Below, in pieces: positions 40,213 to 48,685 of a stretch of 64,000 nt of DNA (the first letter of the stretch is position 1; each line of letters opens with the position of its first letter). The notes under the pieces were generated by a model. The model saw only the letters and a list, made by a program, of their open reading frames with translations. It searched no databases and was not told the DNA's origin. The position numbers were made by a program, and so were the translations under genes. Source of the DNA: DATJLY01 sp035532935 (lineage in GTDB: Bacteria; Pseudomonadota; Alphaproteobacteria; ATCC43930; CGMCC-115725); assembly GCA_035532935.1 (NCBI GenBank), contig DATKQE010000085.1, forward strand, positions 121,156 to 185,155. Direction: 5' to 3'.

Positions 40213-41946
40213 TCAGGGCGCTGCGCCGCGCGGGCCGACGACGAGGTTGAGGAGCGCCTGGCGCTTTTCCACCATCACCGCATGGATCGCGCGCTCGAGC
40301 GCGCCCGGCAACGCCTCGGGCGTCTCGACGCATTCGCCATGGCCGCCATAGATGTCCATCATGTGCTCGTAGCGCGCGGCCGGGCCGAGATCGGCGACCG
40401 GCATGCGGTTGCTGCGCGCGGCATGGCCGTCGGGAAAGACGCGCAGCGCCGATCCCTCGACCTCTTCCCACATCGCGTTGTTGAAGACGATGAACAGGAC
40501 CGGCAGGCCGAGCGTGCGCGCGACCTGGTGCCCGGCGGTCGGGTTGCCGAACATGTAGGCCCCGTCGCCGAGCGTGGCGATGACGAGCCGGTCGGGGGCG
40601 GCGAGCTTGGCGCCGATCGCGGCGCCGACGCCCCAGCCGAGCCCGCCCGCGCCCGGCGTGCCGAGATAGGTGCGTGGCTTGCGGAAATTCGCCTGGCGCA
40701 GGATCAGCGAATATTCGTTGACGACGATCGCATCGTCGCCCTTCGCCGCGTCGATGCAGTGCGCGGCCCAGGCCGGATGGATCGGGCGCGCGTCGCGAAC
40801 GCGGGCGAGTGCTGCCGCGGCTTCCGCGTCGGCGCGCGCGCGCAGCGCGGCGATGCGCGCGCGCCGCTGGGTCAGTTCGCTTTTCCCGATGCGGTCGCCG
40901 ATCGCCGCCGCGAGTTGCGGCAGGACGGCGCGCGGCGCGCCCGTGACGACGACATCCGAGGGAAAGCTGCGGATCGGCAGGCGCGAGAACAGCGGATCGA
41001 CGCCGAGATGGATGATCTTGCAATCCTCCGCCGGCCCGCCGTGAACGGTCGGGATCCACGGCACGTCGGTCTCGATGTTGAGGATCACGTCGGCTTCGCG
41101 CAGATGCGGCAGCGGATCATAGCCGAGATGCATCGGGTGGTCGGTCGGGATGGAATTGGCGATCGAGCGGTATTCCACGAGCGGCATGGCGAATCGATCG
41201 ACGAACGACAGGAGCGCCTCGGCATTGGCCGCGACCCGCGCATTCTCGCGCGCGAAGACCAGGGGCCGCTTCGATGCGGCGAGCAAATCGGCGGCGCGCG
41301 CGATCTGATCCGGCGTCGCGCCCGGAATGGTGCCGTAGGCGCGCCGCGGCGTCGCGGCGAAGCTGAACGACTTCATGGGCGCGCTCATCACCTCGCGCGG
41401 CAGGCTGAGATAGACCGGCCCGCACGGCTCGCTGGTGGCGATCTCGATGGCGCGGTCCACCACCGCCTCGAGCTGTTCGCCGTTGCGCAGCTCGTAGTCC
41501 CATTTGCACAGCTCGCGTACCATGCCGGCCTGGTCGAACATCTCCTGGCCCCAATGGATGCCGGTGTCGCGCGAGCCGCGCATGCCCTGCTCGGTGATCG
41601 GATTGCGTCCGGCGGTGAAGATCAGCGGCACATGGTCGCGCGCGGCGTCGGCGAGCGCGTTGATGCCGTTGGCCGTGCCGACATTGACGTGGAACATCAC
41701 CATCTGCGGCCGGCCGGTCATCAGGTAATAGCCGTGCGCCATGCAGGCGGCGACGTTCTCGTGCGCGACCGTCACCACCTTGAGCCGCGGCGTCGTGCCC
41801 TTGGCGGCGATCGCCGCCAGCGCCTCGTTCATCGGCGCGAAATCGGTGCCGCCATTGGCGAAGAGATATTCGATGCCGCGTTCGGCCAAGAGCGTGAGAT
41901 AGGCTTCGGCGACGGTCTCGACGGCAATGGTCTTCTGCGCTCCCAC
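40213..41946 (-). CDS. Thiamine diphosphate-dependent enzyme (acetolactate synthase-like), second of three
   Basis: A 577-residue ThDP enzyme starting with GTG (41946), with GGGAGGACATT upstream. The catalytic Glu is in VTVAHENVAACMAHG near residue 65. The pyrophosphate motif is GDGAYMFGNPTAGH, with FNNAMW replacing the usual NN-type cofactor loop. Long middle domain with SKRPLVFARENARVAAN. Substrate unknown; a 2-oxo acid decarboxylase or carboligase related to acetolactate synthase and sulfoacetaldehyde acetyltransferase. It ends 25 bp from DUF3775 (convergent). It follows a 253-bp gap with a repeat copy, and the cyclase family gene upstream is in the same direction. Confidence 0.83.
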   Translation of the reverse strand: MGAQKTIAVETVAEAYLTLLAERGIEYLFANGGTDFAPMNEALAAIAAKGTTPRLKVVTVAHENVAACMAHGYYLMTGRPQMVMFHVNVGTANGINALADAARDHVPLIFTAGRNPITEQGMRGSRDTGIHWGQEMFDQAGMVRELCKWDYELRNGEQLEAVVDRAIEIATSEPCGPVYLSLPREVMSAPMKSFSFAATPRRAYGTIPGATPDQIARAADLLAASKRPLVFARENARVAANAEALLSFVDRFAMPLVEYRSIANSIPTDHPMHLGYDPLPHLREADVILNIETDVPWIPTVHGGPAEDCKIIHLGVDPLFSRLPIRSFPSDVVVTGAPRAVLPQLAAAIGDRIGKSELTQRRARIAALRARADAEAAAALARVRDARPIHPAWAAHCIDAAKGDDAIVVNEYSLILRQANFRKPRTYLGTPGAGGLGWGVGAAIGAKLAAPDRLVIATLGDGAYMFGNPTAGHQVARTLGLPVLFIVFNNAMWEEVEGSALRVFPDGHAARSNRMPVADLGPAARYEHMMDIYGGHGECVETPEALPGALERAIHAVMVEKRQALLNLVVGPRGAAP

Positions 41947-42048
41947 AATGTCCTCCCGGCGGGCGTGGCGTGATGTGCGCGGGAGCATAGAGGCTGGTCC
42001 GGCGGCCGCCAAGCCGGGTCGGGTCACGCCCGGGGCCATCGCATTTAA

Positions 42049-42172
42049 TGCGGCACCGCCATCCTGCGCCCTTCGACGATGCTCGGGGCGAGGAAAAATC
42101 TTTGATGGCATCGAGGAAAGCGCCTCATCCTGAGCCGCGGCAAAGCCGCGAGTCGAAGGACGCACGGCCGAA
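42049..42172. repeat. Interspersed palindromic repeat, copy A
   Basis: About 123 bp in the gap between the ThDP gene and the cyclase-family gene. It shares about 80% identity by eye with copy C at 62274-62394, in the same orientation. The left half contains CCTGCGCCCTTCGACGATGC; the right half contains CCTGAGCCGCGG and TCGAAGGACGCACGGCCGAA. Inside the right half CGCGGC-AAA-GCCGCG is a perfect hairpin. The two halves are partly complementary to each other, as in REP-type elements. Confidence 0.8.
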
Positions 42173-42199
42173 CGCTAGCTAATTGCAATTGCCCTGCGC

Positions 42200-42892
42200 T
42201 CACGGCTCGATGACGACGGCGCGCACCGGCGAGGCCTCGACCCCGATCATCTTGAGCGGCAGCGCGATGAGGGTGAAGCGCGGCGCCGCGATCGCGTCGA
42301 GATTGTCGAGATAGGGCATGGTGACGATGCCGTGCTCGCCCAAGGTGCGCGAGGTGTAGAAGACCACGTTCGAATCGGGCTCGTCGTTGCCGTGATAGAA
42401 ATCGAACCCGACCAGCACCACGCCCTGGTCGATGCACCACTGCACCGCATCGCGCGTGAGATAGGGCGAGCGCCTGGCCCAGTCGCGCGCGAAATAGTCC
42501 TTGTTGCAGTCGGTGCGCAGCAACAGCCGGTCGCCGCGCGCGATGACCGTGCCGACCGCCGCCCTGAGATCCGCCGCGGTGATGCCGCCGCCGGGCACGC
42601 GGTGGCGCAGATCGGCGACGACGCCGGCGCCGGCGAAGGTCTCGAGCGCGAGCTCGTGCAGCTGGCTGCCGCCTTTCACCATGTGCTCGGGCGCATCGAC
42701 ATGGCTGCCGGCGTGCAGCCGCATGTGGACGCCGCGCACGATCTGGCCGGCGCCGCCCGGCGCGTCGTGCTCCTTCAGGACCTCGACCGCGAACTGCATG
42801 TCCCTGGCGAAGCCCGCCGGCGTGTGCATGCGATAGTTGCCGGCGTCGAGCGCGAGCGAGATGTCGATGATCCTGCCGTTGCCGAGCGTCAT
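42200..42892 (-). CDS. Cyclase-family hydrolase (kynurenine formamidase-like fold)
   Basis: A 230-residue metal-dependent hydrolase of the cyclase family (PF04199). The signature HAGSHVDAPEHM near residue 60 supplies the metal-binding His and Asp residues. The N-terminal IIDISLALD and the C-terminal FTLIALPLKMIGVEASPVRAV are typical. Relatives include kynurenine formamidase, and amide- or lactone-opening enzymes. ATG 42892 follows GGGGAGGAAACGCC. It is divergent from the third ThDP enzyme and may act on a product of the aromatic pathway. Confidence 0.88.
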   Translation of the reverse strand: MTLGNGRIIDISLALDAGNYRMHTPAGFARDMQFAVEVLKEHDAPGGAGQIVRGVHMRLHAGSHVDAPEHMVKGGSQLHELALETFAGAGVVADLRHRVPGGGITAADLRAAVGTVIARGDRLLLRTDCNKDYFARDWARRSPYLTRDAVQWCIDQGVVLVGFDFYHGNDEPDSNVVFYTSRTLGEHGIVTMPYLDNLDAIAAPRFTLIALPLKMIGVEASPVRAVVIEP

Positions 42893-43042
42893 GGCGTTTC
42901 CTCCCCGTGTCCTGCGCCATAGGAGCCGCACCCTCGCGCCCGCGTCAACCGTGCGCGTGCGCCCCCAGAGGAATCGCAAAGGAGTATTGACGCGACCGGA
43001 TCGTTCCTTCCCGGCGAAATCCCTGACCCATTTCTGCGATGG

Positions 43043-43062
43043 ATACCGGCCCTCGCCGGTAT
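43043..43062. repeat. Palindromic hairpin in divergent gap
   Basis: ATACCGGC at 43043-43050 and GCCGGTAT at 43055-43062 are a perfect 8-bp inverted repeat with a four-base loop. It sits in the 277-bp divergent gap between the cyclase-family gene and the third ThDP gene. Such ATACCGGC...GCCGGTAT units are common as REP-type elements in alphaproteobacteria, so it may be a mobile repeat or a binding site. Confidence 0.7.
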
Positions 43063-43169
43063 GGGATCGATGGGACCGGAATACGACAAATTCCACAGGC
43101 TCATCGCCCTGTCCGCCCCATTGACGAAACTTGGCCGATGCCGGAACGTGGCGCGGGCGGGAAAGGAAC

Positions 43170-44828
43170 ATGCACGTGGCAGACGAGCGCGGGACAGCGA
43201 GGATGACCACCGCCGAGGCGGCCGTCCGGACCATGGTGCTGAACGGCATCGACCAGATCTTCTGTCTGCCGGGGGTGCAGAACGACTATCTCTTCGAGGC
43301 GCTCCACGGCGCGCAAGGCTCGATCCGTGTCCTCCAGACGCGGCACGAGCAGGGCGCGGCCTATATGGCGTTGGGCGCGGCGATGGCGACGGGCCGGCCG
43401 TCGGCCTATGCGGTGGTGCCGGGGCCGGGCGTGCTCAACACCACCGCGGCGCTGTGCACGGCCTATGCCGTCAATGCGCCGGTGCTGGCGCTCACCGGGC
43501 ATATTCCCTCGACCGCGATCGGCCGCGGCCTCGGCCTGCTGCACGAGATTCCCGATCAGCTCGGCATCCTGCGCTCGCTGACCAAATGGGCCGCGCGCAT
43601 TCGCTCGCCGCAGGAGGCGCCGGTGTTGATGGACGAGGCATTCCGCCAGCTTCGCTCCGGGCGGCCGCGGCCGGTGGCGCTCGAATGCCCGCTCGACATC
43701 TGGCCGCGCACCGGCCTGGTCGCGCTGCCGGCTTCGCCGGCGGCGGCGGACGTTGTGCCGGTCGATCTCGATGCGGTCGCGGCGGCGGCGCAGCTTCTCG
43801 GCGCGGCCGAGCGGCCGCTCATCGTCGTGGGCGGCGGCGCGCAGGACGCGAGCGCCGAGGTGGCGGCGGTCGCCGAGGCCTTGCAGGCGCCGGTGGTGGC
43901 GCATCAGATGGGCCGCGGCGTGCTCGACAGCCGCCATCCGCTCAGCGTCTCGGCCTATCTCGGCTGGCGCCTGTGGGGCGAGGCGGATGTCGTGCTCGCG
44001 GTCGGCACGCGGCTGTCATTGCAGCAGCGGCTGTGGGGTACCGACCCGACCCTCAAGATCGTCCGCATCGACGCCGATCCCGAGGAGATCGACCGCATCG
44101 AGCGGCCCGCCATCGGCATTCTCGGCGACAGCGCGCTGGTGCTGCGCCGCCTCTTCGACGCGCTGGCGCGGCATAATCGCCGCCGTCCGTCGCGCGCCGA
44201 GGAGATGCGCGGGCGCAAGGAGGCCGCCGATGCCGAGCTCGCCGAACGCTTCAAGCCGCAGGTGGGCTGGCTCGAAGCGATCCGCGCCGAGCTGCCCGAA
44301 GACGGCATCTTCGTCGATGAGCTGACGCAGATCGGCTATGTCGGACGGCTCGCGCTCCCGGTCTATCGCCCGCGCAGCTATATCAGCTCGGGCTATCAGG
44401 GCACGCTCGGCTGGGGCGTCGCCACCGCGATCGGCGCCAAGGCCGCGCGGCCCGGCACGCCGCTGGTCGCGATCTCGGGCGACGGCGGCTTCATGTTCAA
44501 CGTGCAGGAGTTGGCGACGGCGGTGCAGCACCGCATCCCCGTGGTCATCGTCCTCACCACCGACAATGCCTATGGCAATGTCCGCCGCACCCAGGTCGAG
44601 GCCTTCGGCAACCGCGTGATCGCGAGCGATCTGGTCAATCCGGATTTCGTAAAACTGGCCGAAAGCTTCGGCGTCATCGGCCTGCGTGCGACCACGCCGG
44701 CGGAGCTTCGGGCGCGCCTCAAACAGGCGCTCGCCGCCGGTGCGCCGGCGCTGATCGAGGTGCCGGTCGGCCCGATGCCGAGTCCCTGGAACGTGCTGCG
44801 CTTCCCCCGGCCCTCGCGCCCGGGCTGA
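43170..44828 (+). CDS. Thiamine diphosphate-dependent enzyme (acetolactate synthase-like), third of three
   Basis: A 552-residue ThDP enzyme. The catalytic Glu is in TRHEQGAAYMALGAAM near residue 58, typical of acetolactate synthase. The pyrophosphate motif is GDGGFMFNVQELATA with TDNAYGNVRR. The middle domain carries PLIVVGGGAQDASAEVAAVAEA. ATG 43170 was chosen over the upstream in-frame ATG at 43131 because of GAAAGGAAC. It is the only one of the three on the plus strand here, with an acetolactate synthase-like layout, but no small regulatory subunit follows, so a dedicated catabolic role is likely. Confidence 0.85.
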   Translation: MHVADERGTARMTTAEAAVRTMVLNGIDQIFCLPGVQNDYLFEALHGAQGSIRVLQTRHEQGAAYMALGAAMATGRPSAYAVVPGPGVLNTTAALCTAYAVNAPVLALTGHIPSTAIGRGLGLLHEIPDQLGILRSLTKWAARIRSPQEAPVLMDEAFRQLRSGRPRPVALECPLDIWPRTGLVALPASPAAADVVPVDLDAVAAAAQLLGAAERPLIVVGGGAQDASAEVAAVAEALQAPVVAHQMGRGVLDSRHPLSVSAYLGWRLWGEADVVLAVGTRLSLQQRLWGTDPTLKIVRIDADPEEIDRIERPAIGILGDSALVLRRLFDALARHNRRRPSRAEEMRGRKEAADAELAERFKPQVGWLEAIRAELPEDGIFVDELTQIGYVGRLALPVYRPRSYISSGYQGTLGWGVATAIGAKAARPGTPLVAISGDGGFMFNVQELATAVQHRIPVVIVLTTDNAYGNVRRTQVEAFGNRVIASDLVNPDFVKLAESFGVIGLRATTPAELRARLKQALAAGAPALIEVPVGPMPSPWNVLRFPRPSRPG

Positions 44829-44966
44829 CGCCGCCGAAGGGTAAAATTCGGCGAAACTCGCAACTGAAGCCATTGTCGGTTTCATGTTCCGTTAGCCGTG
44901 CCGGTGTTCTCATCGCCCGGTGCGATTCCGGCGCCCGGGATCGCGATGACGCGTGGGAGACGGCCG

Positions 44967-46310
44967 ATGCAAGGCGCGACGAGGACTCCGCCCCGAGGCT
45001 TGATGCGGCTCGTGAAGGACCACGAGGGCGGCGTGGCGGTGCTGACCGCGGTGTCGCTGACGACGCTGCTCGGCTTTGCCGGGCTCGGCACCGAGGCGAC
45101 GCTGTGGTACGTGGCCAAGCGCAACATGCAGGGCGCGACCGATGCCGCCGCCTTCACCGCCGCGACGGCCGAGAACGCCGGACAGAATTCGACCGCCTTC
45201 GCCGCGGCCGCCAAGGCGATCACGGCGCAATACGGCTTTACCAACGGCGCCGACAACGTCGTCGTCACGGTCAACAACCCGCCGCAATCCGGCAGCTACA
45301 CGACCAATTCGTCCGCCATCGAGGTCATCGTCCAGCAGCGGCAGACGATGCTGTTCTCGGGACTGTTCATGTCCACGGCGCCGACCATCTCGGCGCGCGC
45401 GGTGGCCGTGGCGACCCCGACCACTTCCGGATCGGGCGGCGGCGACGGCTGCGTGCTCGCGCTCGATTCGGGCAACGTGACCGACGTGACCGACAGCGGC
45501 TCGACGTCGCTCCAGCTCAACAACTGCAGCATCTACGTCAACGGCTCGAGCAGCAGCGCACTGACCTTGAGTGGCGGCGCCGTGATCAACTCGAAATCGG
45601 CCTATATCAGCGGCAACTACACCACGGCGGGCGGCGCCGCGCTCAATACCACGGCCGGCACCCATACCGGGGTCAACCCGGCTCCCGATCCTTATGCGAG
45701 CGTCAACGTCCCGTCCTATTCGGGCTGCGACAGGACCACGAGCGTCACGACGGTGAGCACGCAGACCGTCAATCTCCAGCCGAGCACCCCGGGCGGCACC
45801 TATGTCATCTGCGGCGGCATCACGGCCTCGGGCCAAAGCACCGTCAATCTCGCGCCCGGCGTCTATATCCTGAACGGTGGCAGCATCTCGATCGCCGGCG
45901 GATCGACGCTCACCGGTTCGGGCGTGACCATCATCCTCACCAGCAGCACGGGCACGAGCTATGGCACGGTCAGCCTGGCCGGCGGCAGCAACATCAACGT
46001 GACCGCGCCCACCTCCGGGGCGACCGCCGGGCTCGCCTTCTTCCAGGACCGCAATGCGCCGAACACCAAATCCAACAATTTCACCGGCGGCGCCACCCAG
46101 AGCGTCACCGGGGCAATCTATTTCCCCAACCAGACCGTGACCTATAGCGGCGGCAACGTCAACGCGCCCGCGCCGTGCACGCAGCTCATCGGGCTCAAGC
46201 TGAGTTTCGTCGGCAATTCGGTCCTCAACGCCAGCTGCGACGGCACCGGGGTGAAGAGCATCGGCAGCGGCTCGACCGGCAACGCCGGCCAGGTCGCGCT
46301 GGTCGAATAG
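44967..46310 (+). CDS. TadG-like pilus-assembly protein with long Ser/Thr/Gly-rich region
   Basis: A 447-residue protein whose N-terminus is the Tad/TadG-like domain: EGGVAVLTAVSLTTLLGFAGLGTEA membrane segment at about residues 24-48, then WYVAKRNMQGATDAAAFTAAT. No VWA domain follows, unlike classical TadG. Instead the rest (about 180-440) is low in charge and rich in Ser, Thr, Gly and Asn, with many short beta-strand-like repeats. It resembles a secreted or surface-exposed beta-rich domain. Start ATG 44967 has GGGAGA seven bases upstream; a GTG at 44898 and an ATG at 44946 are in frame. It converges on the TadE gene. Confidence 0.75.
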   Translation: MQGATRTPPRGLMRLVKDHEGGVAVLTAVSLTTLLGFAGLGTEATLWYVAKRNMQGATDAAAFTAATAENAGQNSTAFAAAAKAITAQYGFTNGADNVVVTVNNPPQSGSYTTNSSAIEVIVQQRQTMLFSGLFMSTAPTISARAVAVATPTTSGSGGGDGCVLALDSGNVTDVTDSGSTSLQLNNCSIYVNGSSSSALTLSGGAVINSKSAYISGNYTTAGGAALNTTAGTHTGVNPAPDPYASVNVPSYSGCDRTTSVTTVSTQTVNLQPSTPGGTYVICGGITASGQSTVNLAPGVYILNGGSISIAGGSTLTGSGVTIILTSSTGTSYGTVSLAGGSNINVTAPTSGATAGLAFFQDRNAPNTKSNNFTGGATQSVTGAIYFPNQTVTYSGGNVNAPAPCTQLIGLKLSFVGNSVLNASCDGTGVKSIGSGSTGNAGQVALVE

Positions 46311-46339
46311 CGGGCGGACTGCGCTGCCAGATACGCAAT

Positions 46340-46365
46340 ACCGATAGAAAAGACCGATAGGAAAG
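46340..46365. repeat. Short tandem direct repeat between tad-like genes
   Basis: ACCGATAGAAAAG at 46340-46352 is followed directly by ACCGATAGGAAAG at 46353-46365. One base differs. The repeat lies in the 81-bp convergent gap between the two pilin-like genes. No function is assigned. Confidence 0.8.
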
Positions 46366-46391
46366 GCGCGCGCCGGGGGGACCGTTTGCCG

Positions 46392-46865
46392 CTATTGGAT
46401 GCGGACCATCGCGCGGCCGTTGAGCGGCATCGGATTGGTGAGCCCCGGATACGAGAGCAGCAGGCTGTAGCTCATATTCGTGGATACGCTCACATAGGTG
46501 CCGGGCTTGCTGCCGTCGGCGCAGGTGGTGGTGCAGCTCACGGCGGTGCCGATTGCGCTGCCGGTGATGCAGTTGCAGGTCTCGCCGACCGTCGCCGTGA
46601 TCCCCGACAGGCTGGTCGCGTTGGTTGCGGCGCTCTGGATCGAGGACGCGTCGTAGCTCGACGCGTTGGCGAGCGCGTATTGCGCACCGGCCTCGGCGGC
46701 GTTCTGGATGCGCATCTTGTCATAGGCGCCGATGCCGAGATCGACCATCGGGATGACGAGCGCGGTAAGAACGGGCGCGATGAGCGCAAGCTCGACCGCG
46801 GCCACGCCCGCGCGATCGCGGCCGAGGCGCGTGAGGAACCCGCGGGATTTCGTGATGATCGGCAT
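46392..46865 (-). CDS. TadE/TadG-family pseudopilin
   Basis: A 157-residue TadE-like minor pseudopilin. The N-terminal RDRAGVAAVELALIAPVLTALVIPMVDLG is the classic Tad membrane segment with Glu at position 5 of the mature helix (residues 16-44). Downstream come AYDKMRIQNAAEAGAQYALANA and a Cys-containing distal part (GETCNCITG, SCTTTCADG) that can form disulphides. It is a substrate for a prepilin-peptidase-like enzyme. The start at 46865 has no clear ribosome site. It is convergent to the TadG-like gene and divergent from the aryl-acid ligase gene. Tad export ATPases are not in the window. Confidence 0.85.
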   Translation of the reverse strand: MPIITKSRGFLTRLGRDRAGVAAVELALIAPVLTALVIPMVDLGIGAYDKMRIQNAAEAGAQYALANASSYDASSIQSAATNATSLSGITATVGETCNCITGSAIGTAVSCTTTCADGSKPGTYVSVSTNMSYSLLLSYPGLTNPMPLNGRAMVRIQ

Positions 46866-47007
46866 GGTCGCAGTCTAACCGAAAAGCGCCGTGCCGCGGG
46901 GGAGTATCGCCGGTGTTTTGCCTCAAATGCGGTGCGTCGGCGTTCTTGACACCGCCTTGACCATAGCTGAAGGTGGCGCCTCCGCGCTTGCATCTTTCGG
47001 CCGTCCG

Positions 47008-48678
47008 ATGCTTCCAGGTGTTGTTCCGTTCCCGCCCGAATTCGCCGCGCGCTATCGGGCCAAGGGCTATTGGCAGGACCAGTCGCTCGCCCAGGAATTC
47101 GCCGTCCCGTTCGCGGCCTTCGCCGACCGCACGGCGCTCATCGACGGCGAGCGCCGCTACCTCTATCGCGACATCGATCGCATCAGCGACAATCTCGCGC
47201 TCAATCTCCTGGAGCTGGGATTGAAGCCGCTCGACCGCGTCGTTCCGACCCTGCCGAACGTGGCCGAGTTCGTGCTGCTCTATTTCGCGCTGCAGAAGAT
47301 CGGCTGCATCCCGATCGCCGCGCTCGCCACCCACCGCTACAACGAGGTGAGCCAGTTCGTCAGCATCGCCGAGGCGGTCGCCTGCGTCTATCCCGAACGC
47401 CAGAGCGACTTCGCCTTCGGGCCGATGATCCGGCGCATCGCCCAGGAAAGCCCGTTCATGCGCTTTCCGATCGTGCTCGGCGCGGCGGGTGCGGGCGAGA
47501 TCTCCCTGACGGAACTGATCGAGCGCCCGGCGCGGCTGCCGAAATCGCGCCTCGCGGCAATCAAGATCGCGCCGACCGATCCCTGCATCTTTCAGCTTTC
47601 GGGTGGCACGACCGGCGTGCCGAAGCTCATTCCGCGCACCCACAACGACTATGCCTACAATTCCAAGACGGCCGCGACGGTGTGCGAGGTCGATGGCGGC
47701 TCGGTGCTGCTGCTGGCGCTCCCCATTGCCCACAACCTGCCGCTCGCCTGCCCCGGCGTTCAGGGCTTCATGTTCAACGGCGGCACGGTGGTGCTCAGCC
47801 GCACGACCAGGCCCGAGGAGATGTTCCCGCTGATCGAAAAGCACCGCGTCACGCACATCAAGGTGGTGCCGGCGCTGCTCATCCGCCTCATCAACAGCCC
47901 CCTCGTCAGCGCCGTCGACACCGCGTCGGTGCGCTACATCCAGAGCGGCGGCCAGCGCCTGCAGCCGGAGGTGCGGTTGCGCACAAGGGAACTCATTCCG
48001 AGCTGCTTCGTGCAGGAGAATTTCGGCATGTCCGAGGGCATGCTGTTCTTCGTCCGCCGCGACGATCCGGAGGACGTGCGGCTCGAAACGGTGGGGCGCC
48101 CGGTGTCGCCCGACGACGAGGTGCGTCTGCTCGACGACGACGACCAGGAGGTGCCGTTCGGCGAGGTCGGCGAGCTGTGCGCGCGCGGCCCCTATACGCT
48201 GCGCGGCTATTACGGCGCGCCCGAGCACAATGCGCGGGCCTTCACGCGCGACGGGTTCTACCGCTCGGGCGACCTGATGCGCCAGCATCCCTCCGGCAAC
48301 TACATGGTCGAGGGCCGCAAGAAGGACCTCATCAACCGCGGCGGCGAAAAGATCAGCGCCGAGGAGATCGAGAATTTGATCCTTCAGCATCCGGCGGTAG
48401 AGAACGTCGCCTGCGTCGCCATGCCCGATCCCGATCTGGGCGAGCGCATGTGCGCCTGCATCATCTTGCACCGGGGCAAGACGCTGTCGCTCGCCGAACT
48501 GGTCGCGTTCCTGGCCGGCAAGGAGATCGCGCGATTCAAGCTGCCCGAGCGGATCGAGGTGATGGAGGAATTCCCGCTTTCGACCTTCGGCAAGGTGTCG
48601 AAGAAGACGCTGGTCGAGACGGTGACGTGGCACCTCGACGCCGAGCGCGCGGTCGCCGGCGCGTCACCGCGGCGCTGA
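47008..48678 (+). CDS. Aryl-acid adenylating enzyme (2,3-dihydroxybenzoate/salicylate-AMP ligase-like)
   Basis: A 556-residue member of the AMP-forming synthetase family, closest by motif to EntE/DhbE/YbtE aryl-acid ligases. The ATP loop is SGGTTGVPKLIPRTH. The aryl-acid pocket segment IAHNLPLACPGVQG aligns with HN at positions 234-235 of DhbE and a Cys at position 240. That Cys is the residue found in salicylate-activating enzymes, whereas DHB enzymes have Ser. NFGMSEGM, GRKKDLINRGGEKI and the C-terminal catalytic Lys in FGKVSKKT are present. No siderophore carrier, isochorismatase or NRPS gene is nearby. The next genes (amidohydrolase, dehydrogenase, M24 protein) suggest aromatic-acid catabolism via AMP or CoA activation. 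Confidence 0.85.
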   Translation: MLPGVVPFPPEFAARYRAKGYWQDQSLAQEFAVPFAAFADRTALIDGERRYLYRDIDRISDNLALNLLELGLKPLDRVVPTLPNVAEFVLLYFALQKIGCIPIAALATHRYNEVSQFVSIAEAVACVYPERQSDFAFGPMIRRIAQESPFMRFPIVLGAAGAGEISLTELIERPARLPKSRLAAIKIAPTDPCIFQLSGGTTGVPKLIPRTHNDYAYNSKTAATVCEVDGGSVLLLALPIAHNLPLACPGVQGFMFNGGTVVLSRTTRPEEMFPLIEKHRVTHIKVVPALLIRLINSPLVSAVDTASVRYIQSGGQRLQPEVRLRTRELIPSCFVQENFGMSEGMLFFVRRDDPEDVRLETVGRPVSPDDEVRLLDDDDQEVPFGEVGELCARGPYTLRGYYGAPEHNARAFTRDGFYRSGDLMRQHPSGNYMVEGRKKDLINRGGEKISAEEIENLILQHPAVENVACVAMPDPDLGERMCACIILHRGKTLSLAELVAFLAGKEIARFKLPERIEVMEEFPLSTFGKVSKKTLVETVTWHLDAERAVAGASPRR

Positions 48679-48685
48679 GGCGGCC

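Noticed and set aside
42049..42172. Repeat copies as insertion-sequence ends
   Set aside because: No transposase, no terminal inverted repeat pair flanking a gene and no target duplication were seen; the halves fold on themselves as REP-like elements do.
46340..46365. Tandem 13-bp repeat as an iteron or plasmid origin
   Set aside because: Only two copies occur, in a convergent gap between pilin-like genes, with no replication gene or AT-rich region nearby.
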